A stretch of DNA of 64,000 nt from Ferrovibrio sp. (lineage in GTDB: Bacteria > Pseudomonadota > Alphaproteobacteria > Ferrovibrionales > Ferrovibrionaceae). The stretch is taken from the NCBI RefSeq assembly GCF_029255545.1, contig NZ_JANLJJ010000079.1, forward strand, positions 62,001-126,000, in the 5' to 3' direction. The notes under the pieces were generated by a model. The model made no database searches, was not told the DNA's origin, and worked only from the letters and a program-made list of their open reading frames with translations. This document shows, piece by piece, positions 9,010 to 17,568 of this stretch. The position numbers were made by a program, and so were the translations under genes. Position 1 is the stretch's first letter; each line of letters starts with the position of its first letter.

Positions 9010-10078
9010 CGGAATTCGCCGTATATGCGGCGCGCAAAGCCCGTGCCAGATCCAATCCCGCAGACAGGATCGGCCTTGTGATGATGGTGCCGCGGAAATA
9101 AGGGTGGAGTCTTCCGCCAAAGCCCTTTTTGAAATCGCTGATCCGTTTCAGTTTGCTGTCATGCAGAGCCGGGAAGGCCTCTCCGGTCTCATAGAAATCC
9201 ACGCCACGGGCACGGAACTGTCGCAATGCCTCCCACTGCACGAGGTCGTTGGCTCCGCACAGGAGTGCTTGCTGGCTGCTGGCGACAGTCCAGTACAGGG
9301 CCGCCCTTTTATATATGGCAAAAGCATGGAATGCGATTGGGCTTCCAGTCGCGTCGATTGCGGCCAGAATCAAAGCCATGGCCTGCTGGCCGAATGTTTC
9401 GAATATTGATTTGAAATACTCCGGCGGTTTTTGCGGTAATCCGTTGCGCCGGCAATTTTCTGCGTGCAGTTGGAGGTAGGCGGGCAAGTCCATCGCTGTT
9501 GCCTCCCGAATGGTTACGGAGGCGGCCCGTGCCTTTTTGACTGACTTGCGAACGCGCTGATCAACGCGCTGCCAAAGGACATCATCTGTCGTGCCGCGCA
9601 GGTCGACGATCCAGGACTGTGTCGATGCTTCCTGGCAGCCAAGCATAATAAGCGGATTAACTGGCGGGCATTCAGCCAGGATGTGCCGGGGAGCCAATGG
9701 AGATAGAGAAAGATCGACCCTGTGGGCATTGAATCTTCGGGCGATATTAAGCAGGTGGTTTCTTGCGGCAACCTCAATATTCCGGATTTGCCGAGGGGAT
9801 TGGTTGTCTGCGGTGGCCAGGCCGCCAGTTGATTCGAGGCGGGAAAGAAGGCGGTGGCTGCGACTGCGGAGCAGTGGCAGGATTGCTACGATCTGTCCGC
9901 CAGAGGCTTGATCGACAATGGCAAAGCTGCAATCCGAATTGTTGGGCCAGCTTGCATAGGCTTCAATGGCTTCTGCCCTATGCCACAGCCACGCATTCGG
10001 AAAGATATCCGCGGCCGCATTCCAATCAGCCATCGGAATGTCTCGGCGCTGGAGTAACGCAAGATGATCAAGAGACAT
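8999..10078 (-). CDS. FemAB-like / BioF2-like GNAT acyltransferase
   Basis: 359 residues with the two-lobed GNAT layout of FemAB-like proteins often annotated as polysaccharide-associated acyltransferases. Visible landmarks are VRKSVKKARAASVTIREA, the segment HAFAIYKRAALYWTVASS, and ISDFKKGFGG near the C-terminus. The family transfers amino-acyl or acyl groups, classically to peptidoglycan precursors, but in polysaccharide loci the acceptor is thought to be a sugar amine. It overlaps the O-antigen ligase gene by 11 bp and the methyltransferase gene by 11 bp, so it is embedded in the operon. An aminoacylated glycan is a reasonable inference. Confidence 0.82.
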   Translation of the reverse strand: MSLDHLALLQRRDIPMADWNAAADIFPNAWLWHRAEAIEAYASWPNNSDCSFAIVDQASGGQIVAILPLLRSRSHRLLSRLESTGGLATADNQSPRQIRNIEVAARNHLLNIARRFNAHRVDLSLSPLAPRHILAECPPVNPLIMLGCQEASTQSWIVDLRGTTDDVLWQRVDQRVRKSVKKARAASVTIREATAMDLPAYLQLHAENCRRNGLPQKPPEYFKSIFETFGQQAMALILAAIDATGSPIAFHAFAIYKRAALYWTVASSQQALLCGANDLVQWEALRQFRARGVDFYETGEAFPALHDSKLKRISDFKKGFGGRLHPYFRGTIITRPILSAGLDLARALRAAYTANSDEH

Positions 10079-11408
10079 GCGATGGGCCTGTCTGCCGAAA
10101 GTCCAGGGCGGGATTTGCGGCCAGCCCGATCAGGTAGCAGAACATGAAATGTAGCGGATGGAACCGGAAAATGGAGCTATCAAAGGATTGATGGGCATAA
10201 AGCCCGACCAGAATTGCGGCAATGCCGATGTGCAGGGCGCCTGGGGCGGCATTCCTCAGAACGGAAATGACGGGGCTGAACCAAACCGCCAGCATAAGAA
10301 TGAAGCCAATCAGCCCGGTCTCCAGGAGAATGCTGAGCGGGATCGAATGTGCGGCTGTTGCAAGTCCGAGGGGGGCGTACACTGATTCCTGGACCATGCC
10401 AAAGCCGGCTCCCGTAATCCAGTAATCCGACAGCGCATCATACGCGATGCGCCAGACTTCCAGCCGCTCGGTAAGGTGAAAGGCTTCATATAACGCGGCT
10501 GCCGACGATACGTCGGGAGGGGCGCCGCGCGGAAGAGGAGTTCCCAGAATGCTGAGCTGCATCGCGGCAAGCAGGCCAGCCGGCAGGAGGGCTGCGAGAA
10601 TTATTATGCCAGCCGATAGTTTCTTCGCGCGCATGCGCATGAGGGCGTATGTGGCGATGAAGGTTACGATGAAAAGCAGTGCTCCGCGCGATATGGTGAT
10701 AAGCAGGCCGTATGAGAGCGGAGCAAGCCACAGGAGCATCTTTCCGCGGCGTCGGTCTAGAATGTACATCAATATCAAGAACGCAATCGATAGGGCTGCG
10801 AGCAGGCCGGCGCCATTTGGATTGCTTGAAAAGCCGGACGGTCGCATGAATTTTATGAGCAGGGCATGTATCTGCCTGCTGCCCAACGCGACGCCTGGAG
10901 CATGTGGATCGTCCCACAGGGCCCATATTATATCAATGTTATCTGTGCGGATGCGTATTCCAATAATGCTGCATAGCAGGGAAAAGGCAAGCGAGGCGAG
11001 GGATATGCCAATCAGGACCCAGGCGACTTTCGCAAAGGTTCGTGCTGGAAAGGCGTCAGAGGATGCAAGCCCGGCAATCAGCAGTCCAGGCAAGAATACC
11101 ATGGCGTATCGCCGCAGTGCGGTTGAGGCGTCTTCGGCCTGCAAACAGGTTATGGCTGCCCAGACGGCAAACAGGAGAAGCGGCAGCAGTCGCGGAAGGT
11201 TCGCAATGAAGGCTCTGTAATCAGCAAGGAACCCGAGCAGGCCAGTGACCATCAGCGTTCCGATGACAAGCCCGATCGGCATCGTCTGAAAGCCAGTGCT
11301 GGTGTGATATCCGAGGAAACCGATCTGGCTGGTGGCGACAGCGAGGAGTAACGCGGTCGAAGCCATCTGATGACGGATTGCCTGATCCGATGTCAGCGAG
11401 AAGCGCAT
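10068..11408 (-). CDS. O-antigen ligase / Wzy-like polymerase
   Basis: 446 residues with around ten to twelve hydrophobic segments and a large extracytoplasmic loop at roughly 285-345 that contains the arginine-rich HLTERLEVWRIAYDALSDYW. It is followed by AAHSIPLSILLETGLIGF with the conserved histidine of Wzy_C proteins. FSSNPNGAG is also typical. These integral membrane proteins polymerise repeat units or ligate glycan to lipid A core; the sequence does not separate the two roles. The gene overlaps the preceding glycosyltransferase by 16 bp. Its base composition is noticeably less GC-rich than the right half of the window. Confidence 0.88.
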   Translation of the reverse strand: MRFSLTSDQAIRHQMASTALLLAVATSQIGFLGYHTSTGFQTMPIGLVIGTLMVTGLLGFLADYRAFIANLPRLLPLLLFAVWAAITCLQAEDASTALRRYAMVFLPGLLIAGLASSDAFPARTFAKVAWVLIGISLASLAFSLLCSIIGIRIRTDNIDIIWALWDDPHAPGVALGSRQIHALLIKFMRPSGFSSNPNGAGLLAALSIAFLILMYILDRRRGKMLLWLAPLSYGLLITISRGALLFIVTFIATYALMRMRAKKLSAGIIILAALLPAGLLAAMQLSILGTPLPRGAPPDVSSAAALYEAFHLTERLEVWRIAYDALSDYWITGAGFGMVQESVYAPLGLATAAHSIPLSILLETGLIGFILMLAVWFSPVISVLRNAAPGALHIGIAAILVGLYAHQSFDSSIFRFHPLHFMFCYLIGLAANPALDFRQTGPSHVS

Positions 11409-12622
11409 TTGGCAATGGCTCTCTCTATGGTGGTGGCCAGGCTGATTGACAACTCAGAAATGCGAAAGGCATCACGATGGCTTTCTGCACTGGACAGGCT
11501 GTCGGGCTCGGATTTGGCCTTCTCCAGGAGTTGCTCCAATGCTTCAGCAATCTGCGCATAATTATTGGGTGATGCGACCACGCCACCCACCATGCGCGCG
11601 ATATCTGCGGCCGCGCCTTCAGGAGTGATGGCTAGAATGGGCCTGTTTGCGCCAATGTAGTCGGCCAGCTTGGAGGGCATGAAAATGGAAGGCGGAGGCA
11701 TCGGGGCATCAATCATTGCGAGGATGTCGGCGCCCGCCATGACTCTGAGAGCAGAGACGTGATCGACTTCTCCCATATGCCGGACGATGTCTCTGAGTTG
11801 CGGATAGCGGGCAAGGGCGGAATGCAGCACATCTGAATTCCGGCCGTATATTTCCACCGTGAAATTTGGTTTTCCGGGTTTTTCAGCCAGCCTCGCCACG
11901 GCATTCAGCAGGGGTTCCGGGCTGCGCGGCCCATAGAAGCTGCCAAACATGCTAATCCGGCTCACTTTTTCATGCTGTGGCGGAACAGGAGGGGTGTACA
12001 GGGTGGGGTCGAAGCCATGCGGAATGACTGTGCTGCGCGCAATTATCTGCAATCCGGGATGCTGGCGGGCGACAAAATCCCGCATTTCAGCTGTGGGAAA
12101 GATAAGTGCATCGGAATGCGTCAATGCTTCCTTCTCCAGATGCAGGCTGTAAGCGGAAAGGAAGGGGATTGTTCTTTCATAAATCCCCCCCGTCCATGGA
12201 TCGGAGAAGCTTGCGATCCATGGCAGGCGCGGGAAAAGCTTTTTTAGCGCCAGGCCGACAAGGTGTGACGAATGGTATTGCGAACGTGTCATCACGGCGT
12301 CGTAGTTGGCAGGCTGCATGTCCAGAGCGCGGCGCAATGCCAACGATTTCAGCAATACATAACGATCAGGCCGCAGCGGAAGCCGTGGCATGAGCATGAG
12401 TTTGCGGAGCGGCCATGAGGTGGTCAGGCGCTCTATCCGCCCGAACCTGTCTTTGACGTATTGATCGAGGCTTGTATCCGCCCGGCCGGGGAACAGGTCG
12501 GGGCTGGCCGAGATCACATCAACCTTGAAACCCTGCAATGCCCCCATCAGCTTGGCGGAAACAAAAGCCTCCGGGCTGGCGACGGGCGGAAAGCAATAGG
12601 AGACTGCCAGTAGGCGCTTCAT
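11393..12622 (-). CDS. GT4-type glycosyltransferase
   Basis: 409 residues. The N-terminus MKRLLAVSYCFPPVASPEAF is characteristic of GT4 proteins that act on surface glycans. The donor domain opens ISMFGSFYGPRSPEPLL and has PSKLADYIGANRPILAI in the position of the E-x7-E loop. It overlaps the deacetylase gene by 4 bp upstream and the ligase gene by 16 bp downstream, so all three should be co-translated. Donor and acceptor cannot be assigned. Confidence 0.87.
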   Translation of the reverse strand: MKRLLAVSYCFPPVASPEAFVSAKLMGALQGFKVDVISASPDLFPGRADTSLDQYVKDRFGRIERLTTSWPLRKLMLMPRLPLRPDRYVLLKSLALRRALDMQPANYDAVMTRSQYHSSHLVGLALKKLFPRLPWIASFSDPWTGGIYERTIPFLSAYSLHLEKEALTHSDALIFPTAEMRDFVARQHPGLQIIARSTVIPHGFDPTLYTPPVPPQHEKVSRISMFGSFYGPRSPEPLLNAVARLAEKPGKPNFTVEIYGRNSDVLHSALARYPQLRDIVRHMGEVDHVSALRVMAGADILAMIDAPMPPPSIFMPSKLADYIGANRPILAITPEGAAADIARMVGGVVASPNNYAQIAEALEQLLEKAKSEPDSLSSAESHRDAFRISELSISLATTIERAIAKCASR

Positions 12623-13521
12623 GAGATGGTATGCCCGGCTGCAGGAATGGCCAGTCGATTAAAGCCGCCTTCGGTTTCATATGGCGCCATGCGCCCCAGC
12701 GCTGCAATAACCTGTTCTTTCTCTGCCACATCAGCCGGGTCGAGATAGATGTTCAGCAGAACTGGTGCGCCAGCCTGCATGATGGCGCGATAGGCATCGA
12801 GCTGGGCGATCAGCCGGCTGCTACCGCCGGCGCCATTGGATAGCAGACCCCAGCTATCCAGAATCTGCGCTGGCTGGTCAAGGCAGCCGCTGACGGGTAT
12901 TTCAGTGACCCCATGGCGCCGAAAGGCCGGGCCGTGTTTCGCGGCGAATAGCGGACGGGTTGAGGATGAGTAGAGGTAGCCCATCCCCGCCAGAAACCGC
13001 CACAGACGATCAAGAGTCGCTCCGGCCTCAAAGCTGCCGAAATGAGGCGTGCGGAAGCCGCGCGGCACCTGGCCCAATGCTTCCACCACGGCATGATGAC
13101 CGCGGCGGATATCCTGCTCCCATTCCTCAGGGCGCGTCGGATCATAGAAAAAGGTCGAGATGGCCGTGCCGTTTTCTGTCCGTGCGGCATGGCGACGGAA
13201 ACCGTGATTGAGGAACTCGGCTCCATCTTCCGCCAGAGCCTTGTATGCCGGCAGCGCAGACCGCAGTACTTCTGCAGGCACGGCGTAGATTGGATGTAAT
13301 CCCAGGCGGCGAAGTCGGAAATGCAGTTTCTCGACTACTGCGCTGTCGTGATCAGTGTCGCAATCAAAAGACAGAATGAAACCGGGCCTGGATATCCCGC
13401 AGTCGGAGGCGAGACGTAACAGTCGGGAGCGGTAGTAGTTCGGCCACGCACGGCAAAGACCCCATGTCATCGCCATCCATGGGTCCTGCATCGCTTTTTC
13501 AATTTGCGCCGCCGAAACCAA
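12619..13521 (-). CDS. Polysaccharide deacetylase-like (NodB-type) protein
   Basis: 300 residues from a TTG start preceded by AGAGGA at suitable spacing; an alternative ATG is at 13491. Metal-dependent deacetylase motifs are visible: ILSFDCDTDHD (catalytic and metal aspartates), LNHGFRRH (histidine motif) and PRGFRTPHFG (motif 3). The family removes N-acetyl groups from GlcNAc-containing glycans; some members act on other substrates. No signal peptide is seen, so it may act on a cytoplasmic lipid-linked intermediate. It leads the six-gene polysaccharide run and lies just 9 bp after rimO, at the composition boundary of the locus. Confidence 0.8.
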   Translation of the reverse strand: MVSAAQIEKAMQDPWMAMTWGLCRAWPNYYRSRLLRLASDCGISRPGFILSFDCDTDHDSAVVEKLHFRLRRLGLHPIYAVPAEVLRSALPAYKALAEDGAEFLNHGFRRHAARTENGTAISTFFYDPTRPEEWEQDIRRGHHAVVEALGQVPRGFRTPHFGSFEAGATLDRLWRFLAGMGYLYSSSTRPLFAAKHGPAFRRHGVTEIPVSGCLDQPAQILDSWGLLSNGAGGSSRLIAQLDAYRAIMQAGAPVLLNIYLDPADVAEKEQVIAALGRMAPYETEGGFNRLAIPAAGHTIS

Positions 13522-13530
13522 GCCAATCCT

Positions 13531-14877
13531 CTATGTGTTTTCTGCCCTGACGCACACCCCGCTCAGATCGTAAGCCCCCGCCTTCTCGATTCTCACCTTG
13601 ACCATGTCGCCGGTCTTCAGGCCGGCCGCATTCTTGATTTTCACGATGCCGTCGATCTCCGGCGCATCGGCAAAACTGCGGCCAACGGCAGTGGTCCGTT
13701 TCGTCTCGTCCACCAGCACATCCAGAGTGCGGCCGACAAAGCGTTTCAGGCGTCGTGCGCTGATTGTCTGCTGGGTCACCATGAAGCGCTCCCAGCGGTC
13801 CTGCTTGACCTCATCCGGCACATGGCCCGGCAGATCGTTGGCGCTGGCGCCTTCGACATTCTCGTATTTGAAGCAGCCCACACGGTCCAGCTCGGCGTCT
13901 TCCAGCCATTGCAGCAGGAATTCGAAATCGGCTTCGGTTTCCCCGGGGAAGCCGACGATGAAGGTTGAGCGGATGGTCAGATCAGGGCAGATGTCGCGCC
14001 AGGCCTTGATCCGGGTCAGCACTTTCTCCTGGTTGCCCGGCCGGCGCATGCTTTTCAGCACGCGTGGCTCGGCATGTTGGAACGGGATATCCAGATAAGG
14101 TAGCAGCTTGCCCTGGGCCATCAGCGGGATAAGCTCGTCGACATGCGGATAGGGATAGACGTAATGCAGCCGCACCCAGGCGCCGAGGGCGCCCATCGCA
14201 TCGGCCAGTTCGGTTAGCCGTGCTTTCACCTTGCGGTCACGCCACTGGCTTTCGGCATGTTTCAGGTCGACGCCATAAGCCGAAGTGTCCTGCGAAATCA
14301 CCAGCAGTTCCTTCACGCCGGCCTTCACCAGGCGTTCGGCCTCGAACAGCACATCGTTTGCCTGGCGGCTTTTCAGTTTGCCGCGCATGGATGGGATGAT
14401 GCAGAAGCTGCAGCTGTGGTTGCAGCCTTCGGAAATCTTCAGGTAAGCATAATGCCGTGGCGTCAGTCTGATGCCCTGCGGCGGTACCAAGTCGACAAAA
14501 GGGTCGTGCGCGGGCGGTGCGGCTTCATGCACGGCCTCGACTACGGCCTCGTATTGCTGTGGCCCGGTTACCGCCAGCACGTCGGGAAACATGCCGCGGA
14601 TCTTGTCGGCCTCGACGCCCATGCAGCCGGTGACGATCACCCGGCCGTTTTCGCGCATCGCCTCGCCGATGGCTTCCAGCGATTCCTGCTTGGCACTGTC
14701 GAGGAAGCCGCAGGTGTTGACCAGCACCACATCAGCCGCGTCATAGGAACCGGAAATGGCATAGCCTTCCGATCGCAGCTTGGTGATGATGCGTTCGGAA
14801 TCAACCAGCGCCTTCGGGCAGCCGAGGCTGACAATACCGATCTTGGCTGCGGCCTGAGGCGGGGCGAGTTTAGTCAT
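13531..14877 (-). CDS. rimO: Ribosomal protein uS12 methylthiotransferase RimO
   Basis: 448 residues with the full methylthiotransferase architecture. The N-terminal MTTase domain has three cluster cysteines (Cys20, Cys56, Cys85), the radical-SAM motif is C152-x3-C156-x2-C159 (GCNHSCSFC), and a C-terminal TRAM domain starts near '[19 protein letters not shown]'. RimO adds a methylthio group to an aspartate of ribosomal protein S12. It is a conserved chromosomal gene, so it marks the native backbone next to the polysaccharide locus. It follows the RfaH-like gene in the same orientation with a 45 bp gap. Confidence 0.96.
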   Translation of the reverse strand: MTKLAPPQAAAKIGIVSLGCPKALVDSERIITKLRSEGYAISGSYDAADVVLVNTCGFLDSAKQESLEAIGEAMRENGRVIVTGCMGVEADKIRGMFPDVLAVTGPQQYEAVVEAVHEAAPPAHDPFVDLVPPQGIRLTPRHYAYLKISEGCNHSCSFCIIPSMRGKLKSRQANDVLFEAERLVKAGVKELLVISQDTSAYGVDLKHAESQWRDRKVKARLTELADAMGALGAWVRLHYVYPYPHVDELIPLMAQGKLLPYLDIPFQHAEPRVLKSMRRPGNQEKVLTRIKAWRDICPDLTIRSTFIVGFPGETEADFEFLLQWLEDAELDRVGCFKYENVEGASANDLPGHVPDEVKQDRWERFMVTQQTISARRLKRFVGRTLDVLVDETKRTTAVGRSFADAPEIDGIVKIKNAAGLKTGDMVKVRIEKAGAYDLSGVCVRAENT

Positions 14878-14922
14878 GGCGGCGGGCTTATACGCCCGAA
14901 ACGGCGGGCTGACTAGGCATTA

Positions 14923-15420
14923 TCAGGCCGCCTCAACCTGCCGGAGCGGCATTTTGGTGCGCACCAGCCGGCCTAGCAGTGAAACCAGCAGAATGGCGCG
15001 GTTGCCATCCACGGCTTCTTCGAACAAGGCTTCGGTATCGGCCATTGGTCCTTCGACGATCCGCAGGGCTTGACCACGCCGGAAGCCGGGCGGGTTCAGC
15101 TGGATATATCCCTTTTCATCCTCGCGGGCGCGGATTTCGGCAATTACAGAATCCGGAACGGGGATCGGTCGTTCCCCGCTCATCACCATGCCGATGACGC
15201 CGCGTGTTCCGTTGACTGAGCGCCAGCGCTGCGTTTCCGTATCAATGCCGACAAAGAGGTAGCGGGGAAACAGGGGGGCATCGACGATGCTGGTTCGGCC
15301 GGCATGACGGCGCATCTTCTGATAGCGCGGCAGATAGACGCCAAAGGCCTGATTTGCGAGCTCGCGCGCGGCCATCGCTTCCCGGCCCGGCTGAGTATAA
15401 ACGGCATACCACTGAATCAT
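14923..15420 (-). CDS. RfaH-like NusG-family transcription elongation factor
   Basis: 165 residues, close to E. coli RfaH (162). The NGN domain opens IQWYAVYTQPGREAMAARE, followed by PLFPRYLFVGID and NGTRGVIGMV, which resemble RfaH motifs PLFPNYLFV and NATRGV. The C-terminal KOW-like segment is FRRGQALRIVEGPM. Specialised NusG paralogues bind a leader element on the nontemplate strand and suppress polarity in long polysaccharide operons. The ATG overlaps the stop of the winged-helix regulator gene by 4 bp. Target operons are inferred to be those of the adjacent polysaccharide locus, one of which carries an ops-like element. Confidence 0.85.
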   Translation of the reverse strand: MIQWYAVYTQPGREAMAARELANQAFGVYLPRYQKMRRHAGRTSIVDAPLFPRYLFVGIDTETQRWRSVNGTRGVIGMVMSGERPIPVPDSVIAEIRAREDEKGYIQLNPPGFRRGQALRIVEGPMADTEALFEEAVDGNRAILLVSLLGRLVRTKMPLRQVEAA

Positions 15421-16088
15421 GCCGCGCGCTCCCGCTTCTGGGGAGATGCAGCCCGCGGCGTGATGTGCAGCAGTCTTGGCGCGATCAGGCGATCCGGTCC
15501 CAGCAGGGTGAAAAGCTGGTCATGTATCCGTTGCGGCGCGATGCTGTCGGCGATCACGACGGCCTCGGCGCCAAGCGCGATGGCGGCATCCAGATCGCCA
15601 ACCACCGGGCGGCCGTGGAAAAGTTCGATATTGCGGCCCGGAGCGATGATCGCAGCCACGGTAATGCCGGCGGCAGAGGCCGACAGAAGGGCGATTTCCG
15701 CCAGTTCGCCATTGCCGGCGATGGCTACTTTGGTCATGCCACGGCCCAGCAGTCCCTGAAAGGCATCCTCATACTGGCCCCGGGCATGGCGGAAGAAATT
15801 CAGCGATGTGGCCAGGTATTCCGCCACGAGGCGGCTTTTCTCGGCAAAACCTTTGGGCGTCAGGTAATAGGCGTAACGCCGGGCCGGGGCGGTCTGGATC
15901 TTGATCAGGCCTTTTGACACGCAACGGCGCAGCAAGGCATTGGCAAGTCCCAGGGCCATGTCGAGCTGGGTCGCCAGACTGCGCTGACTATGCTGGTCGG
16001 TATCGTCCACCGCCGCCAGCAGGGCGACCATGGTGGCCGCGTCTGACTCGGGCGCGTCGCTTTTGTCGTTCCCTGACTTTCCGTTCAT
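15417..16088 (-). CDS. Winged-helix regulator fused to a Rossmann-like domain
   Basis: 223 residues from ATG at 16088; a longer frame reaches 16217, but its first 43 residues are cysteine-rich and unlike a regulator. Residues ~18-80 look like a MarR-type winged helix (SQRSLATQLDMALGLANALLRRCVSKGLIKI, then YAYYLTPKGFAEKSRL). Residues ~125-205 form an alpha/beta nucleotide-fold resembling PglD N-terminal or CoA-binding domains (VAIAGNGELAEIALLSA, VVGDLDAAIALGAEAVVI). It is translationally coupled to the RfaH-like gene. DNA binding controlled by a sugar nucleotide or similar ligand is inference. Confidence 0.75.
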   Translation of the reverse strand: MNGKSGNDKSDAPESDAATMVALLAAVDDTDQHSQRSLATQLDMALGLANALLRRCVSKGLIKIQTAPARRYAYYLTPKGFAEKSRLVAEYLATSLNFFRHARGQYEDAFQGLLGRGMTKVAIAGNGELAEIALLSASAAGITVAAIIAPGRNIELFHGRPVVGDLDAAIALGAEAVVIADSIAPQRIHDQLFTLLGPDRLIAPRLLHITPRAASPQKRERAA

Positions 16089-16155
16089 AGCGTGAACGAT
16101 AAACTGCGCTGCCAGCTCGGTCAAACAGAATATGAGTTTGATTAAGCTTGCAGAT

Positions 16156-17466
16156 TTAGCCTGCGATGCAGGATTCCACCCCTGCCGCCATCCGCAGCAG
16201 CCGGCGATCATGGCCATTCCGCGCTACCAGCATCAGGCCTACCGGCAATCCAGTCACCGGCAGGGGCAGGGAAATGGCGCAGAGATCGAAGAAGTTCATA
16301 ACCGCGGTATTGCGCAGAAGCAGGGTATTGGCGGCGGTGAATGCCTCTTCGCTGGCGGCCAGATCGGCGATTTTCGGCGCCCGGATCGGGGTGGTCGGCA
16401 GGATCAGGGCATCCAGGTCGGCCAGAGCGGCGTCCATGGCCCGGATCAGCTCGGCCCGTCGGCGCTGCATAAAAATGTAGTCAGCCGCGGGGATGGCCCG
16501 GCCACGCTCGATCCGCCCGCGCACAATGGGGTCGAACTCATCCGGGCGCTTGTCCAATGCCGCGCGATGGACAAAAAAGGCTTCCGAGGCAGCAAAACCG
16601 CCTCTGGCGTTCACCGCCTGCATCTCGGCCAGCAGGGGCAGCGGGTGCTCACCCGGCGCGGCACCTGCCTTGCCCAGGCGGTCAATGGCGGTTCCGAAAG
16701 CCTGCGCCACCTCAGGTTCCATATTTTCCAGCAAAGGACCACGCGGGATCCCGAGGCGCAGGCCAGCCAGCGGTGCGGGGGTAAGGGGAAGGGGCGTTTC
16801 GCCGGCCATCACCGCGTCGGCGAGGGCGCAGTTGGCCACCGTTTGTGCCATCGGGCCGATGCTGTCCAGCGCAAAGGACAGCGGGAAGGCCCCGGCGGTC
16901 GGCACCCGGTACTGGCTCGGTTTCAGCCCGACGATGCCGCACATCGCCGCCGGAATGCGGGTCGAGCCGCCGGTATCCGAGCCGATGGTGATCTCGGCCA
17001 TGCCATCGGCCACCGAGACGGCGCCGCCCGAGCTGGACCCGCCGGGAATGCGGCTGCGGTCGGCCGGGTTGCCCGGGGTGCCGTAATGCGGGTTGATGCC
17101 GACGCCGGAAAAAGCGAATTCGGTCATGTTGGTCTTGCCAATGATCACCGCGCCGGCCTGGCGCAGGCGGGCAATGGCCGGCGCCATGGTCGTGGCCGGG
17201 CTGGCATCGCGCAGCAGTTTCGAGCCGGCGGTGGTCGGTTCGCCTGGCATGTCGAACAGGTCCTTCACCGAGACGATCCGGCCATCCAGCGGGCCCAGCG
17301 GCAGGCCCTGCCGGGCCCGGGCATCGGCAGCCTCGGCCTCGGTGCGGGCCCGGTCGGCATAGAGCCGGGTGAAGGCCCTGCTGCCTTCACCGGCCGGATC
17401 CGCGATCCTTGCCAGGCAGGCTTCCAGGCGTTCCCGGGCGGTGGCGGGTTTGGCGGACGCGGTCAT
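16156..17466 (-). CDS. Amidase-signature family amidase
   Basis: 436 residues with the Ser-cisSer-Lys triad of the amidase-signature family: Lys68 (IVSVKDLFD), the GGSSSGG loop at 142-148, and Ser168 in GSDTGGSTR. These enzymes hydrolyse amides or amidate Asp-/Glu-tRNA. The gene stands alone rather than beside gatB/gatC, so a catabolic amide hydrolase is more likely than GatA. It is transcribed divergently from the ndvA-type exporter and lies 67 bp upstream of the winged-helix regulator. No signal peptide; cytoplasmic. Substrate unknown. Confidence 0.9.
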   Translation of the reverse strand: MTASAKPATARERLEACLARIADPAGEGSRAFTRLYADRARTEAEAADARARQGLPLGPLDGRIVSVKDLFDMPGEPTTAGSKLLRDASPATTMAPAIARLRQAGAVIIGKTNMTEFAFSGVGINPHYGTPGNPADRSRIPGGSSSGGAVSVADGMAEITIGSDTGGSTRIPAAMCGIVGLKPSQYRVPTAGAFPLSFALDSIGPMAQTVANCALADAVMAGETPLPLTPAPLAGLRLGIPRGPLLENMEPEVAQAFGTAIDRLGKAGAAPGEHPLPLLAEMQAVNARGGFAASEAFFVHRAALDKRPDEFDPIVRGRIERGRAIPAADYIFMQRRRAELIRAMDAALADLDALILPTTPIRAPKIADLAASEEAFTAANTLLLRNTAVMNFFDLCAISLPLPVTGLPVGLMLVARNGHDRRLLRMAAGVESCIAG

Positions 17467-17568
17467 CGGGTCGTCTCCGGCTGGGCAAACAGGCAGGGCG
17501 CACTATCGCCGATCCGCACCCGGCGGCAAGGCCTAGCGGGCCGCTTTGGCGCGTTCCATACTCACGCC

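Noticed and set aside
16132..17568. Long open frame extending the ndvA-type gene upstream by 479 codons
   Set aside because: It is antisense to the amidase gene, rich in Arg/Gly/Gln, and resembles no family; the GC bias keeps it open. The true N-terminus is the NdvA-like MNFVHIYARV at 17,569.
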